From: Tateyamaria omphalii
GTDB lineage: Bacteria; Pseudomonadota; Alphaproteobacteria; Rhodobacterales; Rhodobacteraceae
Length of the DNA stretch: 64,000 nucleotides
Assembly (NCBI RefSeq): GCF_001969365.1
Contig: NZ_CP019312.1
Span: 3,534,001-3,598,000 of the forward strand
Direction of reading: 5' to 3'
Of this stretch, positions 27,497-37,579 are shown piece after piece (positions within the stretch are counted from its first letter, which is position 1; each line of letters starts with the position of its first letter). A program made the translations under genes and the position numbers. The notes under the pieces were generated by a model. That model was not told the DNA's origin. It saw nothing but the letters and a program-made list of their open reading frames with translations, and searched no databases.

Positions 27497-28414
27497 ATGA
27501 TGGATTTGGGACTGTCCGCCGGACCCGCTGACGCCGACCTGATCAAGGACGGATCGGAAGCCACCTTCATGCAGGATGTCATCGAGGCATCGCAGACCGT
27601 GCCCATCATCGTCGATTTCTGGGCGCCGTGGTGTGGCCCGTGCAAGACCCTTGGCCCCATGCTTGAAGACGCGGTGAAGGCCGCCAAGGGCGCGGTCAGG
27701 ATGGTCAAGGTCAATGTGGACGAGGCCCAGATGATTGCGGGCCAGTTGCAGATCCAGTCGATCCCGACCGTCTATGCCTTTTTCAAGGGCCAGCCGGTGG
27801 ACGGGTTTCAGGGTGCGCTGCCCGGATCGGAGATCACGGCGTTTGTGGAGCGGGTGATCAAGGCGGCGGGAGGCGAGGCGCCGGGGGACAGCCTGAACGA
27901 GGCTGTCGCCGCCGCCGAAGAGATGCTGACCGAGGGGGCGGCGGTGGATGCGGCGCAGACCTTTGCGGCGATCCTGGGCGAAGATCCGAGCCATGCTGGT
28001 GCGTATGGCGGCTTGGTCCGCGCGCATATCGCGATGGACGATCTGGACCAGGCCGAGGCGATCCTGAACGGTGCCCCGGCAGAGATTTCGGAGAGTGCCG
28101 AACTGGAAGCGGCCCATGCGCAACTGCAACTGGCGCGACAGGCCGCCGATGCCGGGCCGGTGGCGGAGTTGCGTGCTGCGGTCGAGGCGGACGAGACCGA
28201 CCTGCAAGCGCGCTTTGACCTTGCGCAAGCGCTGCATGCCAGCGGAGATGCCGAGAGCGCGGTGGACGAGTTGCTGGAGATTTTCCGCCGGGATCGTGAG
28301 TGGAACGAGGGCGCGGCCAAGGAGCAGCTCTTTACCATCTTTGATGCGTTGAAACCGAACGATCCGGTGGTCCTGAACGGTCGGCGTAAACTGTCGTCGA
28401 TGATATTTGCCTGA
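27497..28414 (+). CDS. CnoX/YbbN-like thioredoxin-TPR protein
   Basis: A 305-residue cytoplasmic protein. The thioredoxin domain (about residues 20-125) has an intact WCGPC site, Cys46 and Cys49, and the cis-Pro loop QSIPTVYAF. The remaining 180 residues form a helical TPR-like region (EEMLTEGAAVDAAQTFAAIL, SESAELEAAHAQLQLARQAAD). This architecture is that of CnoX/YbbN, a chaperedoxin that holds oxidised proteins and passes them to GroEL or DnaK. E. coli YbbN lacks the full CxxC, so the present protein could also keep oxidoreductase activity. AAGGA lies eight bases before the ATG at 27497; a second ATG follows directly. It heads a run with the LON-domain and Trm112 genes. Confidence 0.88.
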   Translation: MMDLGLSAGPADADLIKDGSEATFMQDVIEASQTVPIIVDFWAPWCGPCKTLGPMLEDAVKAAKGAVRMVKVNVDEAQMIAGQLQIQSIPTVYAFFKGQPVDGFQGALPGSEITAFVERVIKAAGGEAPGDSLNEAVAAAEEMLTEGAAVDAAQTFAAILGEDPSHAGAYGGLVRAHIAMDDLDQAEAILNGAPAEISESAELEAAHAQLQLARQAADAGPVAELRAAVEADETDLQARFDLAQALHASGDAESAVDELLEIFRRDREWNEGAAKEQLFTIFDALKPNDPVVLNGRRKLSSMIFA

Positions 28415-28441
28415 GGCCGTTTGCGGGCTAGCTGACACGAC

Positions 28442-29083
28442 ATGATAAAAGTGGCTGACCTTCCCGGTGTGATCCCGATCTTTCCGTTGCCGGGGGCGCT
28501 GCTTTTGCCGCGCGCGCGGTTGCCGCTGCACATCTTTGAGCCGCGCTACCTTCAGATGCTGGACGATGCGTTGAAAACACCCGGTCGCTTGATCGGGATG
28601 GTGCAGCCGAACGAGGTTGAAGGGCGCAAGGGCAACGGCTTGCAAACCATTGGTTGTGCCGGACGGGTGACGCAGTTTTCGGAAACCGAAGACAATCGCT
28701 ATCTGATAACATTGTCGGGCATTTCGCGCTTTCGCGTGCAGACCGAGGTGGACGGGTTCACCCCCTACCGCCGGTGCGAAGTGTCGTGGACCGGGTTTGA
28801 TCGCGATCAGGGCCGCACGGAGGAAGACCCGACATTTGACCGGCCCGTCTTCCTTGACTTGCTGGGGCGATATTTCGCGGCGCAATCGCTTTCGGCGGAT
28901 TGGGAGACGTTGAAGGACGCGGATGACGAGTTGCTGATCAACTCGCTGTCGATGATGCTGGACTTTGATCCCGAGGACAAACAGGCCCTGCTTGAGGCGC
29001 CGTCGCTGAGCACCCGCCGCGAGACATTGGTCACATTGATCGAGTTCGCGCTGCGCGGTGGCGAAGGGGAGATGATGCAATGA
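28442..29083 (+). CDS. LON peptidase substrate-binding domain protein
   Basis: A 213-residue protein that consists only of the N-terminal LON substrate-binding domain: [20 protein letters not shown] and [15 protein letters not shown] at the start, GCAGRVTQF and [10 protein letters not shown] in the middle, and a helical C-terminus. There is no AAA or protease part, so it is not Lon itself. Stand-alone LAN-domain proteins are common, and their role, perhaps in binding damaged proteins, is not proven. The gene lies between a CnoX-like thioredoxin and Trm112 in one apparent operon, overlapping the latter by four bases. Confidence 0.88.
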   Translation: MIKVADLPGVIPIFPLPGALLLPRARLPLHIFEPRYLQMLDDALKTPGRLIGMVQPNEVEGRKGNGLQTIGCAGRVTQFSETEDNRYLITLSGISRFRVQTEVDGFTPYRRCEVSWTGFDRDQGRTEEDPTFDRPVFLDLLGRYFAAQSLSADWETLKDADDELLINSLSMMLDFDPEDKQALLEAPSLSTRRETLVTLIEFALRGGEGEMMQ

Positions 29084-29256
29084 GCATCGAGATTGATCGC
29101 CACATGCTGGAGGCGCTGATCTGTCCGCTGACCCATGCCACGCTGCGCTATGATGCGGAGAAACAGGAATTGATTTCCGAGGCGGCCAATCTGGCCTATC
29201 CCATCCGCAACGGTATTCCTGTCATGCTGGAAGACGAGGCCCGCAAGCTGGATTGA
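29080..29256 (+). CDS. Trm112 family protein
   Basis: A 58-residue protein: [20 protein letters not shown], then [20 protein letters not shown] and LEDEARKL. This is the bacterial Trm112/YcaR layout of a single short beta-barrel-like domain. Usually CPxC...; here only the first Cys of the pair is seen (CPLTHA), so zinc binding may be lost, as in many bacterial members. In eukaryotes Trm112 activates methyltransferases. The start ATG overlaps the LON-domain stop (ATGA), which confirms the frame. Confidence 0.85.
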   Translation: MSIEIDRHMLEALICPLTHATLRYDAEKQELISEAANLAYPIRNGIPVMLEDEARKLD

Positions 29257-29264
29257 TGGTGCCG

Positions 29265-29289
29265 GGCGGAGGACACCTCCGCCTTACGA
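29265..29289 (+). repeat. REP-like palindrome, unit 3 (forward)
   Basis: GGCGGAGG-ACA-CCTCCGCC with an 8-bp perfect stem, followed by TTACGA. It forms an inverted pair with unit 4 between the convergent Trm112 and UbiH-like genes. Confidence 0.7.
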
Positions 29290-29295
29290 GGGGCG

Positions 29296-29319
29296 CGTAA
29301 GGCGCACGCGTCGTGCGCC
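29296..29319 (-). repeat. REP-like palindrome, unit 4 (reverse)
   Basis: CGTAA-GGCGCACG-CGT-CGTGCGCC; on the minus strand the loop is ACG and the tail TTACG. Only six bases separate it from the tail of unit 3. It ends two bases before the UbiH-like stop, so it can act on the 3' ends of both genes. Confidence 0.68.
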
Positions 29320-29321
29320 CG

Positions 29322-30548
29322 TCAGAGGCGTTGGCCCTGCATCAGGCGTGGCAGGTCTCCGGTGAGGCCAGCGGCCTCGCGGATGAAGCTGCGGCGCAGG
29401 CCGGGCAAGGCATTCACCACCCCCATGCCAATGTCGCGCAGGCCGCGCACCAATGAATTGTCATTCGAAAACAGTCGGTTGAAACCGTCCGTCGCCATGG
29501 CCAGCGCGGTGTTGTCGAAGCGGCGCCATTCTTCGTAGCGCTTGAGCACGGCGAGGCTGCCGATGTCTTCGCCCCGGCGGGTGGCGTCTGTGATCACCTC
29601 GGCCAGTGCTGCGATGTCGCGCATGCCAGCGTTCAGTCCCTGCCCCGCGATGGGGTGGACGCCGTGGGCTGCGTCCCCGATCAGTGCCAGCCGGTCGGAG
29701 ATGAGGTTTTGTGCCAGCGACAGCGACAGCGGGTAGGTGTAGCGATGCCCGGCGAGGCTGATGTCGCCCAGAAAGTCGCCGAAACGGGGGCGCAGCATGG
29801 TCAGATAGTCGGCGTCCGGCAGGGCGTTGAATCGTTGGGCATTGTCGTCCGTCTCGCTCCAGACGATGGAGGAGACATTGCCGGGCAGGGGCAGGATCGC
29901 GAGCGGACCTGGCGGCATGAAGAACTGGTGCGCGATACCGTTATGCGGCTTTTCATGGGCGATGGCGCAGACCAGTGCCGTCTGGCCATAGCCCCAGCCC
30001 GTGCGCTTGATCCCTGCGCGGGTGGCGGTGCCGCTGCCGCGCCCGTCGGCGCCGATCAGCACCTTGCCTGTGAGCGTTTTGCCAGAAGCGAGTGTCGCGG
30101 TGGCCGACCCCGGTGCGATGTCCTGTGCCGTGACGGTTTCGCCTGCCAGATGGGTGATGTTTTTTGTCGCCGCCATGGCGTCGAGCAGGGTGCGGCGGAT
30201 ATGCCGGTCCTGCACCATGTAGCCCATCGGCCCTTCCTCGATCTCGGCATGGTTGAAGTGCATGAAGAAAGGCGAGGGCCCTTCGCCTGCGCGCCCGTCC
30301 GAGACCTTGATCTCGAGCATGGGTTGGCTGTGGTCTGCGATGCTGTCCCAGAGGCCGATCCCGTCCAGCAACCGTTGCGAGGTGAGCGCCACCGCGTAGC
30401 TGCGCCCGTCGAAGCCCGCATTCTTGCGCACCTTTTCCCCGAGCGCGTCGATGACCGTGACGCTGTGCCCCGTCTGGGCGAGGGCAAGGGCGAGGATCGG
30501 GCCGGAGAGCCCGCCGCCGACGATCAGGATATCGCTGTCATGGGTCAT
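29322..30548 (-). CDS. UbiH/COQ6 family FAD-dependent hydroxylase
   Basis: A 408-residue flavoprotein monooxygenase of the UbiH/UbiF/VisC/COQ6 family, which hydroxylates the ubiquinone ring. The FAD site is DILIVGGGLSGPILALALAQ at the N-terminus, the family DG motif is LIGADGRGSGTATRAG, and the second FAD motif RLALIGDAAHGVHPIAGQGL with NAGMRDIAALAEVI is the ubiH/COQ6 signature. The position of the hydroxylation cannot be assigned from sequence alone. I used the ATG at 30548; the frame extends 12 codons further upstream, but those lack family similarity. The gene is convergent with Trm112 and divergent from the amidase, 83 bases apart. Confidence 0.9.
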   Translation of the reverse strand: MTHDSDILIVGGGLSGPILALALAQTGHSVTVIDALGEKVRKNAGFDGRSYAVALTSQRLLDGIGLWDSIADHSQPMLEIKVSDGRAGEGPSPFFMHFNHAEIEEGPMGYMVQDRHIRRTLLDAMAATKNITHLAGETVTAQDIAPGSATATLASGKTLTGKVLIGADGRGSGTATRAGIKRTGWGYGQTALVCAIAHEKPHNGIAHQFFMPPGPLAILPLPGNVSSIVWSETDDNAQRFNALPDADYLTMLRPRFGDFLGDISLAGHRYTYPLSLSLAQNLISDRLALIGDAAHGVHPIAGQGLNAGMRDIAALAEVITDATRRGEDIGSLAVLKRYEEWRRFDNTALAMATDGFNRLFSNDNSLVRGLRDIGMGVVNALPGLRRSFIREAAGLTGDLPRLMQGQRL

Positions 30549-30631
30549 GTGCCGCAATATGGCCGGGCGCTTGGGATTGTCCATGCGCTGCGACGTCGCT
30601 ACCGTCTGGCCGAAGTGATCGGAGGGCGGGC

Positions 30632-31960
30632 ATGCAGGAGTGGTTGGGCAAGAGTGCGGCGGATCTGGGCCGCGCCATTGGTGCGGGTGAGGTTGATCCG
30701 ATTGCGTTGTCCCGCGCGTTTTTCGAGCGCATTGAGGGGCATGAGCTGCGGGATCGGGTATATGCCCGATTGACGCGGGATCGGGCGATGGCCGAGGCCC
30801 GCGCGGCTGCCGCGCGTGCGGCGTCGGGGCGGCGGTTGTCGGTGCTGGATGGTGTGCCTGTCAGCTGGAAGGACCTGTTCGATACCGCCGGGGACGGGAC
30901 CGAGGCGGGATCGAACCTGCTGGCCGGTCGTGTGCCGGACCGCGATGCTGTTGTGGTGCAGAATGCGACGGCGGCGGGTCTGGTGTGTCTGGGCAAGACC
31001 CATATGAGCGAGTTGGCGTTTTCAGGGTTGGGGTACAACCCGTCGACCGCGACGCCGCCTTGCGTGAATGATGCGGAGGCTGTGCCGGGGGGGTCGTCCT
31101 CGGGTGCGGCGGCGTCGGTGGCCTTTGGGCTGGCGCCTGCGGCCATCGGGTCGGATACGGGCGGGTCGGTGCGTATTCCAGCCGCGTGGAACGATCTGGT
31201 GGGGTTGAAGACCACCCACGGGCGGTTGTCGCTGGAGGGCTGTGTCCCCTTGTCGCTGAAGTTCGATACGGTGGGGCCGTTGACGCGGACGGTGGAGGAT
31301 GCCGCCCTGTTGATGGCGGTGATGGAGGGGCGTGCGCCCTGTGATCTGCGTGGCGCGTCGTTGAAGGGGCGCCGCTTTGCGCTGTTGAAGACGGTGGTGC
31401 TGGACGACATTCGGGACGCGCCGCGGGCGGCTTATGAGAGTGCGGTGGAGCGGCTCTGTGCCGCGGGTGCCGTGGTGGAGCCGCTGGAAGTGCCGGAGTT
31501 GGAGGAGGCGCTGGCGCAGGCGGGGCCGTTGATGCCGGGTGAGGTGTACGGGCTGTGGCGTGATGTGATCGAGGCGCAGCCCGAGGCGATGTATTCGGAG
31601 ATTTTGCAGCGGTTTCGGCTGGGCAAGGCATTCAGCGCGCCCGATTACAATGCCGCATGGGCCAAGCTGGAGGCCGTGCGGCAGGCCTGGGATATGGCTG
31701 TGGCGCCCTATGATGCGGTGCTGGCGCCGACGGCGCCGAATGTGCCGCCAAATCTGGAGCGTTTGACCAGCTATGGCGACTATTACAAGACCGAGAACCT
31801 GCTGGCGCTGCGCAACACCCGGGTGGGCAATTTGATGGGGATTTGTGCGCTGACCTTGCCCACGGGCGTGCCCAGTTGCGGGATCATGATGATGGGTTTT
31901 CGAGGTGGCGAAGAGGCGTTGTTGCGGTTGGGGGTCGCGGCGGAAGAGGCGTTGAGCTGA
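30632..31960 (+). CDS. Amidase signature family enzyme
   Basis: A 442-residue amidase. The Ser-cisSer-Lys triad is in place: Lys80 in SWKDLFD, the GGSSSGAAAS loop at 153-162 that holds the cis-Ser, and nucleophile Ser179 in GSDTGGSVRIPAAW. The family includes GatA and many small-molecule amidases; the gatC and gatB genes are not nearby and the C-terminal half differs from GatA, so this is probably a stand-alone amidase of unknown substrate. GGAGGGCGGGC directly precedes the ATG. It is followed by a repeat element and an aminotransferase. Confidence 0.9.
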   Translation: MQEWLGKSAADLGRAIGAGEVDPIALSRAFFERIEGHELRDRVYARLTRDRAMAEARAAAARAASGRRLSVLDGVPVSWKDLFDTAGDGTEAGSNLLAGRVPDRDAVVVQNATAAGLVCLGKTHMSELAFSGLGYNPSTATPPCVNDAEAVPGGSSSGAAASVAFGLAPAAIGSDTGGSVRIPAAWNDLVGLKTTHGRLSLEGCVPLSLKFDTVGPLTRTVEDAALLMAVMEGRAPCDLRGASLKGRRFALLKTVVLDDIRDAPRAAYESAVERLCAAGAVVEPLEVPELEEALAQAGPLMPGEVYGLWRDVIEAQPEAMYSEILQRFRLGKAFSAPDYNAAWAKLEAVRQAWDMAVAPYDAVLAPTAPNVPPNLERLTSYGDYYKTENLLALRNTRVGNLMGICALTLPTGVPSCGIMMMGFRGGEEALLRLGVAAEEALS

Positions 31961-32001
31961 TCCGAAGGACGCCTTGCGGCGACGCGATTCATGTTTGCTG
32001 A

Positions 32002-32051
32002 TGAGGGGTTCCACCCCTCAAACTCCCCGCCGTATTTTCAAAGAGAAGAAG
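32002..32051 (+). repeat. GC-rich hairpin plus GTATTTT tail, copy 1
   Basis: TGAGGGG-TTCCA-CCCCTCA (7-bp stem) at 32002-32020, then AACTCCCCGCCGTATTTTC and AAAGAGAAGAAGG. It recurs in related form at 42804-42849 and 53589-53644. It lies after the amidase stop and may serve as its terminator. Confidence 0.5.
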
Positions 32052-32173
32052 GGCCTGTTGGCGGATTTGCCACAAGTTGGGCGTTTGGCCCGGTTTTTCT
32101 GGACGGGGGAGTCGCGGTTGGGGTATCCTTGTTGCAAACGGGGCGTGAATGATCCCGAACCTGAGGCAGTTTG

Positions 32174-33352
32174 ATGAAGTTTCCCGAGCGGTTTTCGAAC
32201 CTTCCGGCTTATGCGTTTCCGCGTCTGCGCGCTCTGCTCGATCATCACGAGCCGGGTGGCGACGTGGTGCATATGACCATTGGCGAGCCGAAACATGCCT
32301 TTCCCGCTTGGGTCACGGATGTGATCACGGAACATGCCGCGGGGTTCAACAACTATCCCCCGAACGAAGGTCTGCCGGAGTTGCGGCAGGCGTTTTGCGA
32401 TTGGTTGGGCCGCCGCTATGGCGTGGCGATGGATGCCGATGCCAATGTGATGCCCCTGAACGGGACGCGCGAGGGGCTTTATAATGCGGGCATGGCCCTG
32501 TGCCCGGAGGTGAAGAACGGGCAGCAGCCGGTCGTGTTGATGCCGAACCCGTTTTACCAGGTCTATATGCTGGCGGCGATTTCGGCGGGAGCGGAGCCTG
32601 TGCTGGTGCCTGCGACGGCGGAGACGGGGCATTTGCCGGATTACGCGTCGGTTGATCCGGAGATTTTGAACCGAACGGTGGCCTGCTACATGTGTTCGCC
32701 TGCGAACCCGCAGGGGGCCGTGGCGGGCAAGGGCTATTGGCAAGATTTGATTGCGCTGGCCGAGCAGTACGATTTTCAGGTCTTTGCCGACGAGTGCTAT
32801 TCCGAGATTTACCGCGATGTACCGCCTGTGGGTGTGCTGGAGTGCATTGGGGATGCGGACCCCGAGCGGGTTGTCGCGTTTCATTCGCTGTCGAAGCGGT
32901 CGAACTTGCCGGGTCTGAGGTCAGGTTTCATTGTCGGTGGACCCGCGACCATTCGGGAGGCCAAGCAGCTGCGCACCTATGCGGGCACGCCGCTGCCCAC
33001 GCCCCTGCAACATGCTGCGGCGGCGGTTTGGGCGGATGAGGCGCACGTTGTCCAGAACCGGGCGCAGTATCACGAGAAGTACGACATGGCGGACCGCATC
33101 CTGGGCAACGTGCCGGGATACATGTCACCCGAGGCGGGCTTTTTTCTCTGGTTGCCTGTTGGTGACGGCGAGGCAGCGGCGCTGAAGCTGTGGACGGAGA
33201 CCGGTGTGCGCGTGCTGCCGGGCGCGTATCTGGCGCGTGAGATCGACGGGCTGAACCCCGGACATGAGTTTATCAGGGCCGCGCTGGTGGCCCCAAAGGC
33301 AGAGACGGAGCGCGGCCTGATGGCCATCCGCGACGTTCTTTACGCCGCATAA
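32174..33352 (+). CDS. Class I/II PLP-dependent aminotransferase, DapC-like
   Basis: A 392-residue fold-type I aminotransferase. Recognisable parts are [14 protein letters not shown] near residue 33, the glycine-rich PLP phosphate loop [11 protein letters not shown], the NP motif in [19 protein letters not shown] and the Schiff-base lysine K241 in [15 protein letters not shown], then the Arg in EFIRAALV near the C-terminus. It resembles succinyldiaminopimelate aminotransferase-type enzymes found beside ftsK or dapD in Rhodobacterales, but substrate specificity is not certain. The start is the ATG at 32174, directly after an in-frame TTG. ftsK starts 18 bases after the stop. Confidence 0.88.
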   Translation: MKFPERFSNLPAYAFPRLRALLDHHEPGGDVVHMTIGEPKHAFPAWVTDVITEHAAGFNNYPPNEGLPELRQAFCDWLGRRYGVAMDADANVMPLNGTREGLYNAGMALCPEVKNGQQPVVLMPNPFYQVYMLAAISAGAEPVLVPATAETGHLPDYASVDPEILNRTVACYMCSPANPQGAVAGKGYWQDLIALAEQYDFQVFADECYSEIYRDVPPVGVLECIGDADPERVVAFHSLSKRSNLPGLRSGFIVGGPATIREAKQLRTYAGTPLPTPLQHAAAAVWADEAHVVQNRAQYHEKYDMADRILGNVPGYMSPEAGFFLWLPVGDGEAAALKLWTETGVRVLPGAYLAREIDGLNPGHEFIRAALVAPKAETERGLMAIRDVLYAA

Positions 33353-33369
33353 GAAAAGACGAGGCGAGC

Positions 33370-36237
33370 ATGGCATATCAGACACGGCGGGATCCGCTTT
33401 TCGATCAAGGGATGCAGGTGGCGCTGGAAAAGCGCGGGCGTGAGTTGGTGGGCATCGGCCTGCTGATCGCGGGCCTGATGGCGGCAGCCATGATGCTGAG
33501 CTACAGCCCCGATGATCCGAACTGGATGGCGTCGACCGATGCGCCGGTGCAGAACTGGTTGGGCCGGACCGGTGCCTCCATTGCCGCACCGCTGTTCATG
33601 ATCGGTGGTTGGGGTGTGTTTGGGATCGCCATTGTTTTGATGGTCTGGGGTGTGCGCTTTGGTCTGCATATCGGGACCGAGCGGGCGCTGGGCCGTTTGA
33701 TCTTTGCCCCCATCGCGATTGCGTTCGGGTCGATCTATGCCGCGACCTTGCAGCCGGGTGATCTGTGGTTGTCCACGCATGGCTTTGGTCTGGGGGGGCT
33801 GTTTGGCGACACGGTCATGGCCTTTATCCTGACCGTGCTGCCCCTTGCGTCGAGCTTTGCCGTCAAGCTGATGTCGCTGCTGATGGGCATTGGCATCGTG
33901 GTGTTCGGTGCCTTTGTTCTGGGCTTTACCCGGTTTGAGATCGCGCGGCTGGCGCGGTTCATGCTGGTCGGTTTGGTCATGGCCTATGCCCTTTTGATGA
34001 CCGTTCTGGGCCGCAGCGCGGGCGGGGCCGTTCAGGCGGCGCGCAGCATCCAGGAACGTCAGGCTGAGCGTCGTGCCGCACGCGCGGCGGAGGCCGCGGA
34101 AGCCGAAGCCTATGCTGCGGCGGTGCCGGATGTGCAGGCATATGATTATGACGATGACGAAGAGTATGACGCGCCTGCGAGGCCAAGCCTGCTGTCGCGG
34201 ATGCCGACGCTGATCAAGCGGTCGGACCCTGTGCCGGATGAGATGCCGGAGCAGGAATTGATCGAGACATATAGCGATGTGGATGTGGGCGAGGGGCCCG
34301 GCGATGCGCGGATCAAGTCGAAGATCGCGGATGTGATCAAGGCGCGTGTGCGGTCGAACCCTGCGCTGCAGGCCGAAAGCGTGGCGCCGTTGACCAAGGG
34401 GCGGGGCCGCGGGCCAGATCCCCTGGTGTTGAACACTGCGCCGCAGCATGCCTTGCCGCCCGAGCCGCCGCTGACAGCACCTGCGGTTGTGCGGTCTGAG
34501 CCGCCTTTGACGGCGGCCCATGCGCCGGTTGACGCATATGTGCCGGTTCCGGACGAGATGCCCGAGCAGTTAGATGTGCCGATGTCCGAGCCCGTTCCGG
34601 AGGCGCCTGCCATTCCCGTGGCCGAGCCGCGCCAGATCGTGCAACAGCCCGCCCGCAAGGTCGTGCAGCCCAGCACGCGCGCCCAGCTTGAGGCGCAGCC
34701 GAAGCTGAAGTTCGAGGATACGCATCCCGGTTTCGAACTGCCGCCCCTGAACTTGCTGGAAAGCCCGACGGCCGTGCAGCGCCATCATCTGAGTGATGAG
34801 GCGTTGGAGGAAAATGCGCGGATGCTGGAAAACGTGCTGGATGATTACGGTGTGAAGGGCGAGATCGTGTCGGTGCGCCCCGGCCCCGTGGTCACCATGT
34901 ATGAATTGGAGCCAGCGCCGGGTTTGAAAGCGAGCCGCGTGATTGGTCTGGCCGATGATATTGCCCGGTCGATGGCCGCCCTGTCGGCACGTGTGTCCAC
35001 CGTGCCCGGTCGGTCCGTGATTGGCATCGAATTGCCGAACGAGAACCGGGAAAAGGTCGTGCTGCGCGAGATTTTGGCGAGCCGGGAATTTGGTGACGGC
35101 AACCAGAAGCTGCCGCTGGCGTTGGGCAAGAACATTGGTGGTGATCCGGTTGTGGCCAACCTGGCCAAGATGCCTCACCTGCTGATTGCGGGGACAACCG
35201 GTTCCGGTAAGTCCGTGGCGATCAACACGATGATCCTGTCGCTGTTGTACAAGCTGACGCCCGAGGAATGCCGGTTGATCATGATCGACCCAAAGATGCT
35301 GGAACTGAGCGTCTATGACGGCATTCCGCATCTGTTGTCGCCCGTTGTGACCGATCCGAAGAAGGCGGTTGTCGCCCTGAAATGGGTCGTGGGCGAGATG
35401 GAAGAACGCTATCGCAAGATGTCCAAGATGGGCGTGCGCAACATCGACGGCTACAATGGCCGGGTGCGGGAGGCGCTGGCGAAGGACGAGATGTTCAGCC
35501 GCACCGTGCAGACCGGATTTGATGACGAGACGGGTGAGCCCGTGTTCGAGACCGAGGAGTTTGCGCCCGAGGCGATGCCCTACATCGTGGTCATCGTGGA
35601 CGAGATGGCCGACCTGATGATGGTCGCGGGCAAGGAGATCGAGGCGTGCATTCAGCGGCTGGCGCAGATGGCGCGGGCGAGCGGTATCCACCTGATCATG
35701 GCGACGCAACGGCCTTCGGTCGATGTCATCACCGGCACGATCAAGGCAAACTTCCCGACGCGGATTTCCTTCCAAGTGACCTCGAAAATCGACTCGCGCA
35801 CCATTCTGGGCGAGATGGGGGCCGAGCAGCTCTTGGGCATGGGGGACATGCTGTACATGGCGGGTGGGGCGAAGATTACCCGCTGTCATGGGCCGTTTGT
35901 GAGCGATGAGGAAGTCGAGGAGATCGTGAACCACCTCAAGGCCTTTGGCGCGCCGGACTATGTGTCGGGTGTGGTCGATGGGCCGGATGAGGACAAGGAA
36001 AGCAACATTGACGCTGTTCTGGGTCTGGGTGGAAACACGGATGGCGAGGATGCGCTTTATGATCAGGCGGTGGCCATTGTGATCAAGGATCGCAAATGTT
36101 CGACCTCGTATATCCAGCGGAAACTGGCCATCGGCTACAACAAGGCCGCGCGGCTGGTTGAGCAGATGGAGGACGAGGGCGTCGTGTCGTCGGCCAACCA
36201 TGTGGGCAAGCGTGAGATTCTGGTGCCGGAGCAGTGA
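33370..36237 (+). CDS. ftsK: DNA translocase FtsK
   Basis: A 955-residue translocase that couples chromosome segregation to division. Four hydrophobic helices lie in the first 210 residues ([20 protein letters not shown] is the first). An acidic, Pro- and Glu-rich linker (about 230-450) follows, then the RecA-like motor with Walker A GTTGSGKS at 608-615 and Walker [15 protein letters not shown] at 738-751, and [13 protein letters not shown]. The C-terminal gamma winged helix ([24 protein letters not shown]) that reads KOPS is complete. GAGGCGAGC precedes the ATG. The linker is shorter than in E. coli, as usual in Alphaproteobacteria. lolA follows, as is common. Confidence 0.96.
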   Translation: MAYQTRRDPLFDQGMQVALEKRGRELVGIGLLIAGLMAAAMMLSYSPDDPNWMASTDAPVQNWLGRTGASIAAPLFMIGGWGVFGIAIVLMVWGVRFGLHIGTERALGRLIFAPIAIAFGSIYAATLQPGDLWLSTHGFGLGGLFGDTVMAFILTVLPLASSFAVKLMSLLMGIGIVVFGAFVLGFTRFEIARLARFMLVGLVMAYALLMTVLGRSAGGAVQAARSIQERQAERRAARAAEAAEAEAYAAAVPDVQAYDYDDDEEYDAPARPSLLSRMPTLIKRSDPVPDEMPEQELIETYSDVDVGEGPGDARIKSKIADVIKARVRSNPALQAESVAPLTKGRGRGPDPLVLNTAPQHALPPEPPLTAPAVVRSEPPLTAAHAPVDAYVPVPDEMPEQLDVPMSEPVPEAPAIPVAEPRQIVQQPARKVVQPSTRAQLEAQPKLKFEDTHPGFELPPLNLLESPTAVQRHHLSDEALEENARMLENVLDDYGVKGEIVSVRPGPVVTMYELEPAPGLKASRVIGLADDIARSMAALSARVSTVPGRSVIGIELPNENREKVVLREILASREFGDGNQKLPLALGKNIGGDPVVANLAKMPHLLIAGTTGSGKSVAINTMILSLLYKLTPEECRLIMIDPKMLELSVYDGIPHLLSPVVTDPKKAVVALKWVVGEMEERYRKMSKMGVRNIDGYNGRVREALAKDEMFSRTVQTGFDDETGEPVFETEEFAPEAMPYIVVIVDEMADLMMVAGKEIEACIQRLAQMARASGIHLIMATQRPSVDVITGTIKANFPTRISFQVTSKIDSRTILGEMGAEQLLGMGDMLYMAGGAKITRCHGPFVSDEEVEEIVNHLKAFGAPDYVSGVVDGPDEDKESNIDAVLGLGGNTDGEDALYDQAVAIVIKDRKCSTSYIQRKLAIGYNKAARLVEQMEDEGVVSSANHVGKREILVPEQ

Positions 36238-36337
36238 TCGGCGGGAACTGCCCGTTCCTGCTGACGGTTGATATCGCATAACACGTGGTCGCGGCCTATA
36301 TACATGGGCCAAGACCAGACAATGGAAGGTGAGCGGT

Positions 36338-36931
36338 ATGACCCTTTGGACCCGGATGGCGGCTGTGGCCGTGGCGATTGTGGCGGCGCAGGCGGCCTGG
36401 GCGGACAAGCTGCCCCTGAATGCGATTTCCAGCTATTTGAACGATTTGCGCACGGCGCAGGGCACGTTCACGCAGATCAATGATGACGGGACGGTGGACA
36501 CCGGCAACATCTATATCAAGCGGCCGGGCAAGATGCGGTTCGAGTACAATGCGCCGAATGAGTCGCTGCTGGTGGCGAGCGCCAACGCCGTTTACATCGT
36601 GGATTCCAAGTCCAACCAACCGCCCGAGACCTATCCGCTGCGCCGGACGCCGCTGTCGCTGATCCTGGCGCGGAACGTGAACCTGTCTCAGGCCAATATG
36701 GTCGTGGGGCATGACTTTGACGGCACAGCCACGATTGTGACGGCGCAGGACCCCGAGCATCCGGAATACGGCAACATCCAGATGAAGTTTACAGGCAACC
36801 CGGTGCAGTTGCGTCAGTGGGTCGTGAATGACAGCGGAGGCGGTCAGACCACCGTGGTGTTGGGTGAGTTGCAAACAGGCGGTTCGATTTCCAACCGCCT
36901 GTTCGATGCACCGCGGCGCACCGCTGACTAG
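36338..36931 (+). CDS. lolA: Outer-membrane lipoprotein carrier protein LolA
   Basis: A 197-residue periplasmic chaperone that shuttles lipoproteins from LolCDE to the outer membrane. The signal peptide is MTLWTRMAAVAVAIVAAQAAWA. The mature protein shows the LolA half-barrel pattern: GTFTQINDDGTVDTGNIYIK, RPGKMRFEYNAP, then VYIVDSKSNQPPETYPLRRT and PLSLILARNV. The ATG at 36338 lies six bases after GGAAGGTGA. It is 100 bases downstream of ftsK on the same strand. No LolB is expected in this group. Confidence 0.93.
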   Translation: MTLWTRMAAVAVAIVAAQAAWADKLPLNAISSYLNDLRTAQGTFTQINDDGTVDTGNIYIKRPGKMRFEYNAPNESLLVASANAVYIVDSKSNQPPETYPLRRTPLSLILARNVNLSQANMVVGHDFDGTATIVTAQDPEHPEYGNIQMKFTGNPVQLRQWVVNDSGGGQTTVVLGELQTGGSISNRLFDAPRRTAD

Positions 36932-36934
36932 AGC

Positions 36935-37510
36935 CTAGCAGGACCGCAGTTGGGCCGCGTACATCGTGGACCGCTGATCAACCTCGCCCGCGACCCGCAT
37001 CAGCCACGCCTTGTTTCGGTAGGAGCCGCGTGTATAGCCCGTCCGCCCCTCGTGATAGGCAAGGTACTGGTTGCGCGTGTCGCTTAGCGGGATGCCGAGG
37101 CGGCGGTTGGTTTCGGCCATGTACCAGCCCATGAAGTCTGTGGCGTCGCGGATGCTGTCCCTGCGCGCACGACGTTTTCCGGTCTGGTCCAGATACTCAT
37201 CCCACGTGCCGTCCAAAGCCTGACTGTAGCCGAAGGCGCTGGAAATACGACCCGTCGGGATCACACCGGCTGCGTACCGGTAGGGGGGGCGTGCGTCGGA
37301 AATGAATTTGCTTTCCTGGTAGATCGTCGCCATCTGCACGTGCACCGGCACGCCGTATTTGCGTTCAACCGCCCGGAAGGCGCGAAGGTATTCTGGGCGC
37401 TCACTGACAATGGAACAGGCGTTGTCCAGCCGGTTGGGGGCCGTGCCCGACCCGCCACCACAGCTGGCAGCCAAAAGAACCAATGCCAAAGCGCGAAAGA
37501 GTCTGCTCAT
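36935..37510 (-). CDS. Lipoprotein lytic transglycosylase, SLT family
   Basis: A 191-residue lipoprotein. The signal peptide ends in the lipobox LAAS/C with Cys17. The soluble-lytic-transglycosylase fold is shown by the catalytic Glu66 in IYQESKF, then SSAFGYSQALDGTWDEY (the G-Y-x-Q motif) and YLAYHEGRTGYTRGSY near the C-terminus. It would cleave peptidoglycan with formation of 1,6-anhydro muropeptides from the outer or inner membrane. A GTG nine bases before the chosen ATG is open as well. It is convergent with lolA, with three bases between stops. Confidence 0.87.
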   Translation of the reverse strand: MSRLFRALALVLLAASCGGGSGTAPNRLDNACSIVSERPEYLRAFRAVERKYGVPVHVQMATIYQESKFISDARPPYRYAAGVIPTGRISSAFGYSQALDGTWDEYLDQTGKRRARRDSIRDATDFMGWYMAETNRRLGIPLSDTRNQYLAYHEGRTGYTRGSYRNKAWLMRVAGEVDQRSTMYAAQLRSC

Positions 37511-37579
37511 CTGCCTCACTCGCTTTTTATGTTTTTTGTAAGTTTACCCCATTTTGCAGCCTGTGGAAATCACGTTTTG

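Noticed and set aside
36241..36260. GGAAC-TGCCC-GTTCC hairpin after ftsK as terminator
   Set aside because: Only a 5-bp stem with no T-run; lolA follows on the same strand.
34570..36408. 612-codon open frame antisense to ftsK
   Set aside because: His- and Arg-rich shadow of the FtsK motor domain; no domain or start signal.
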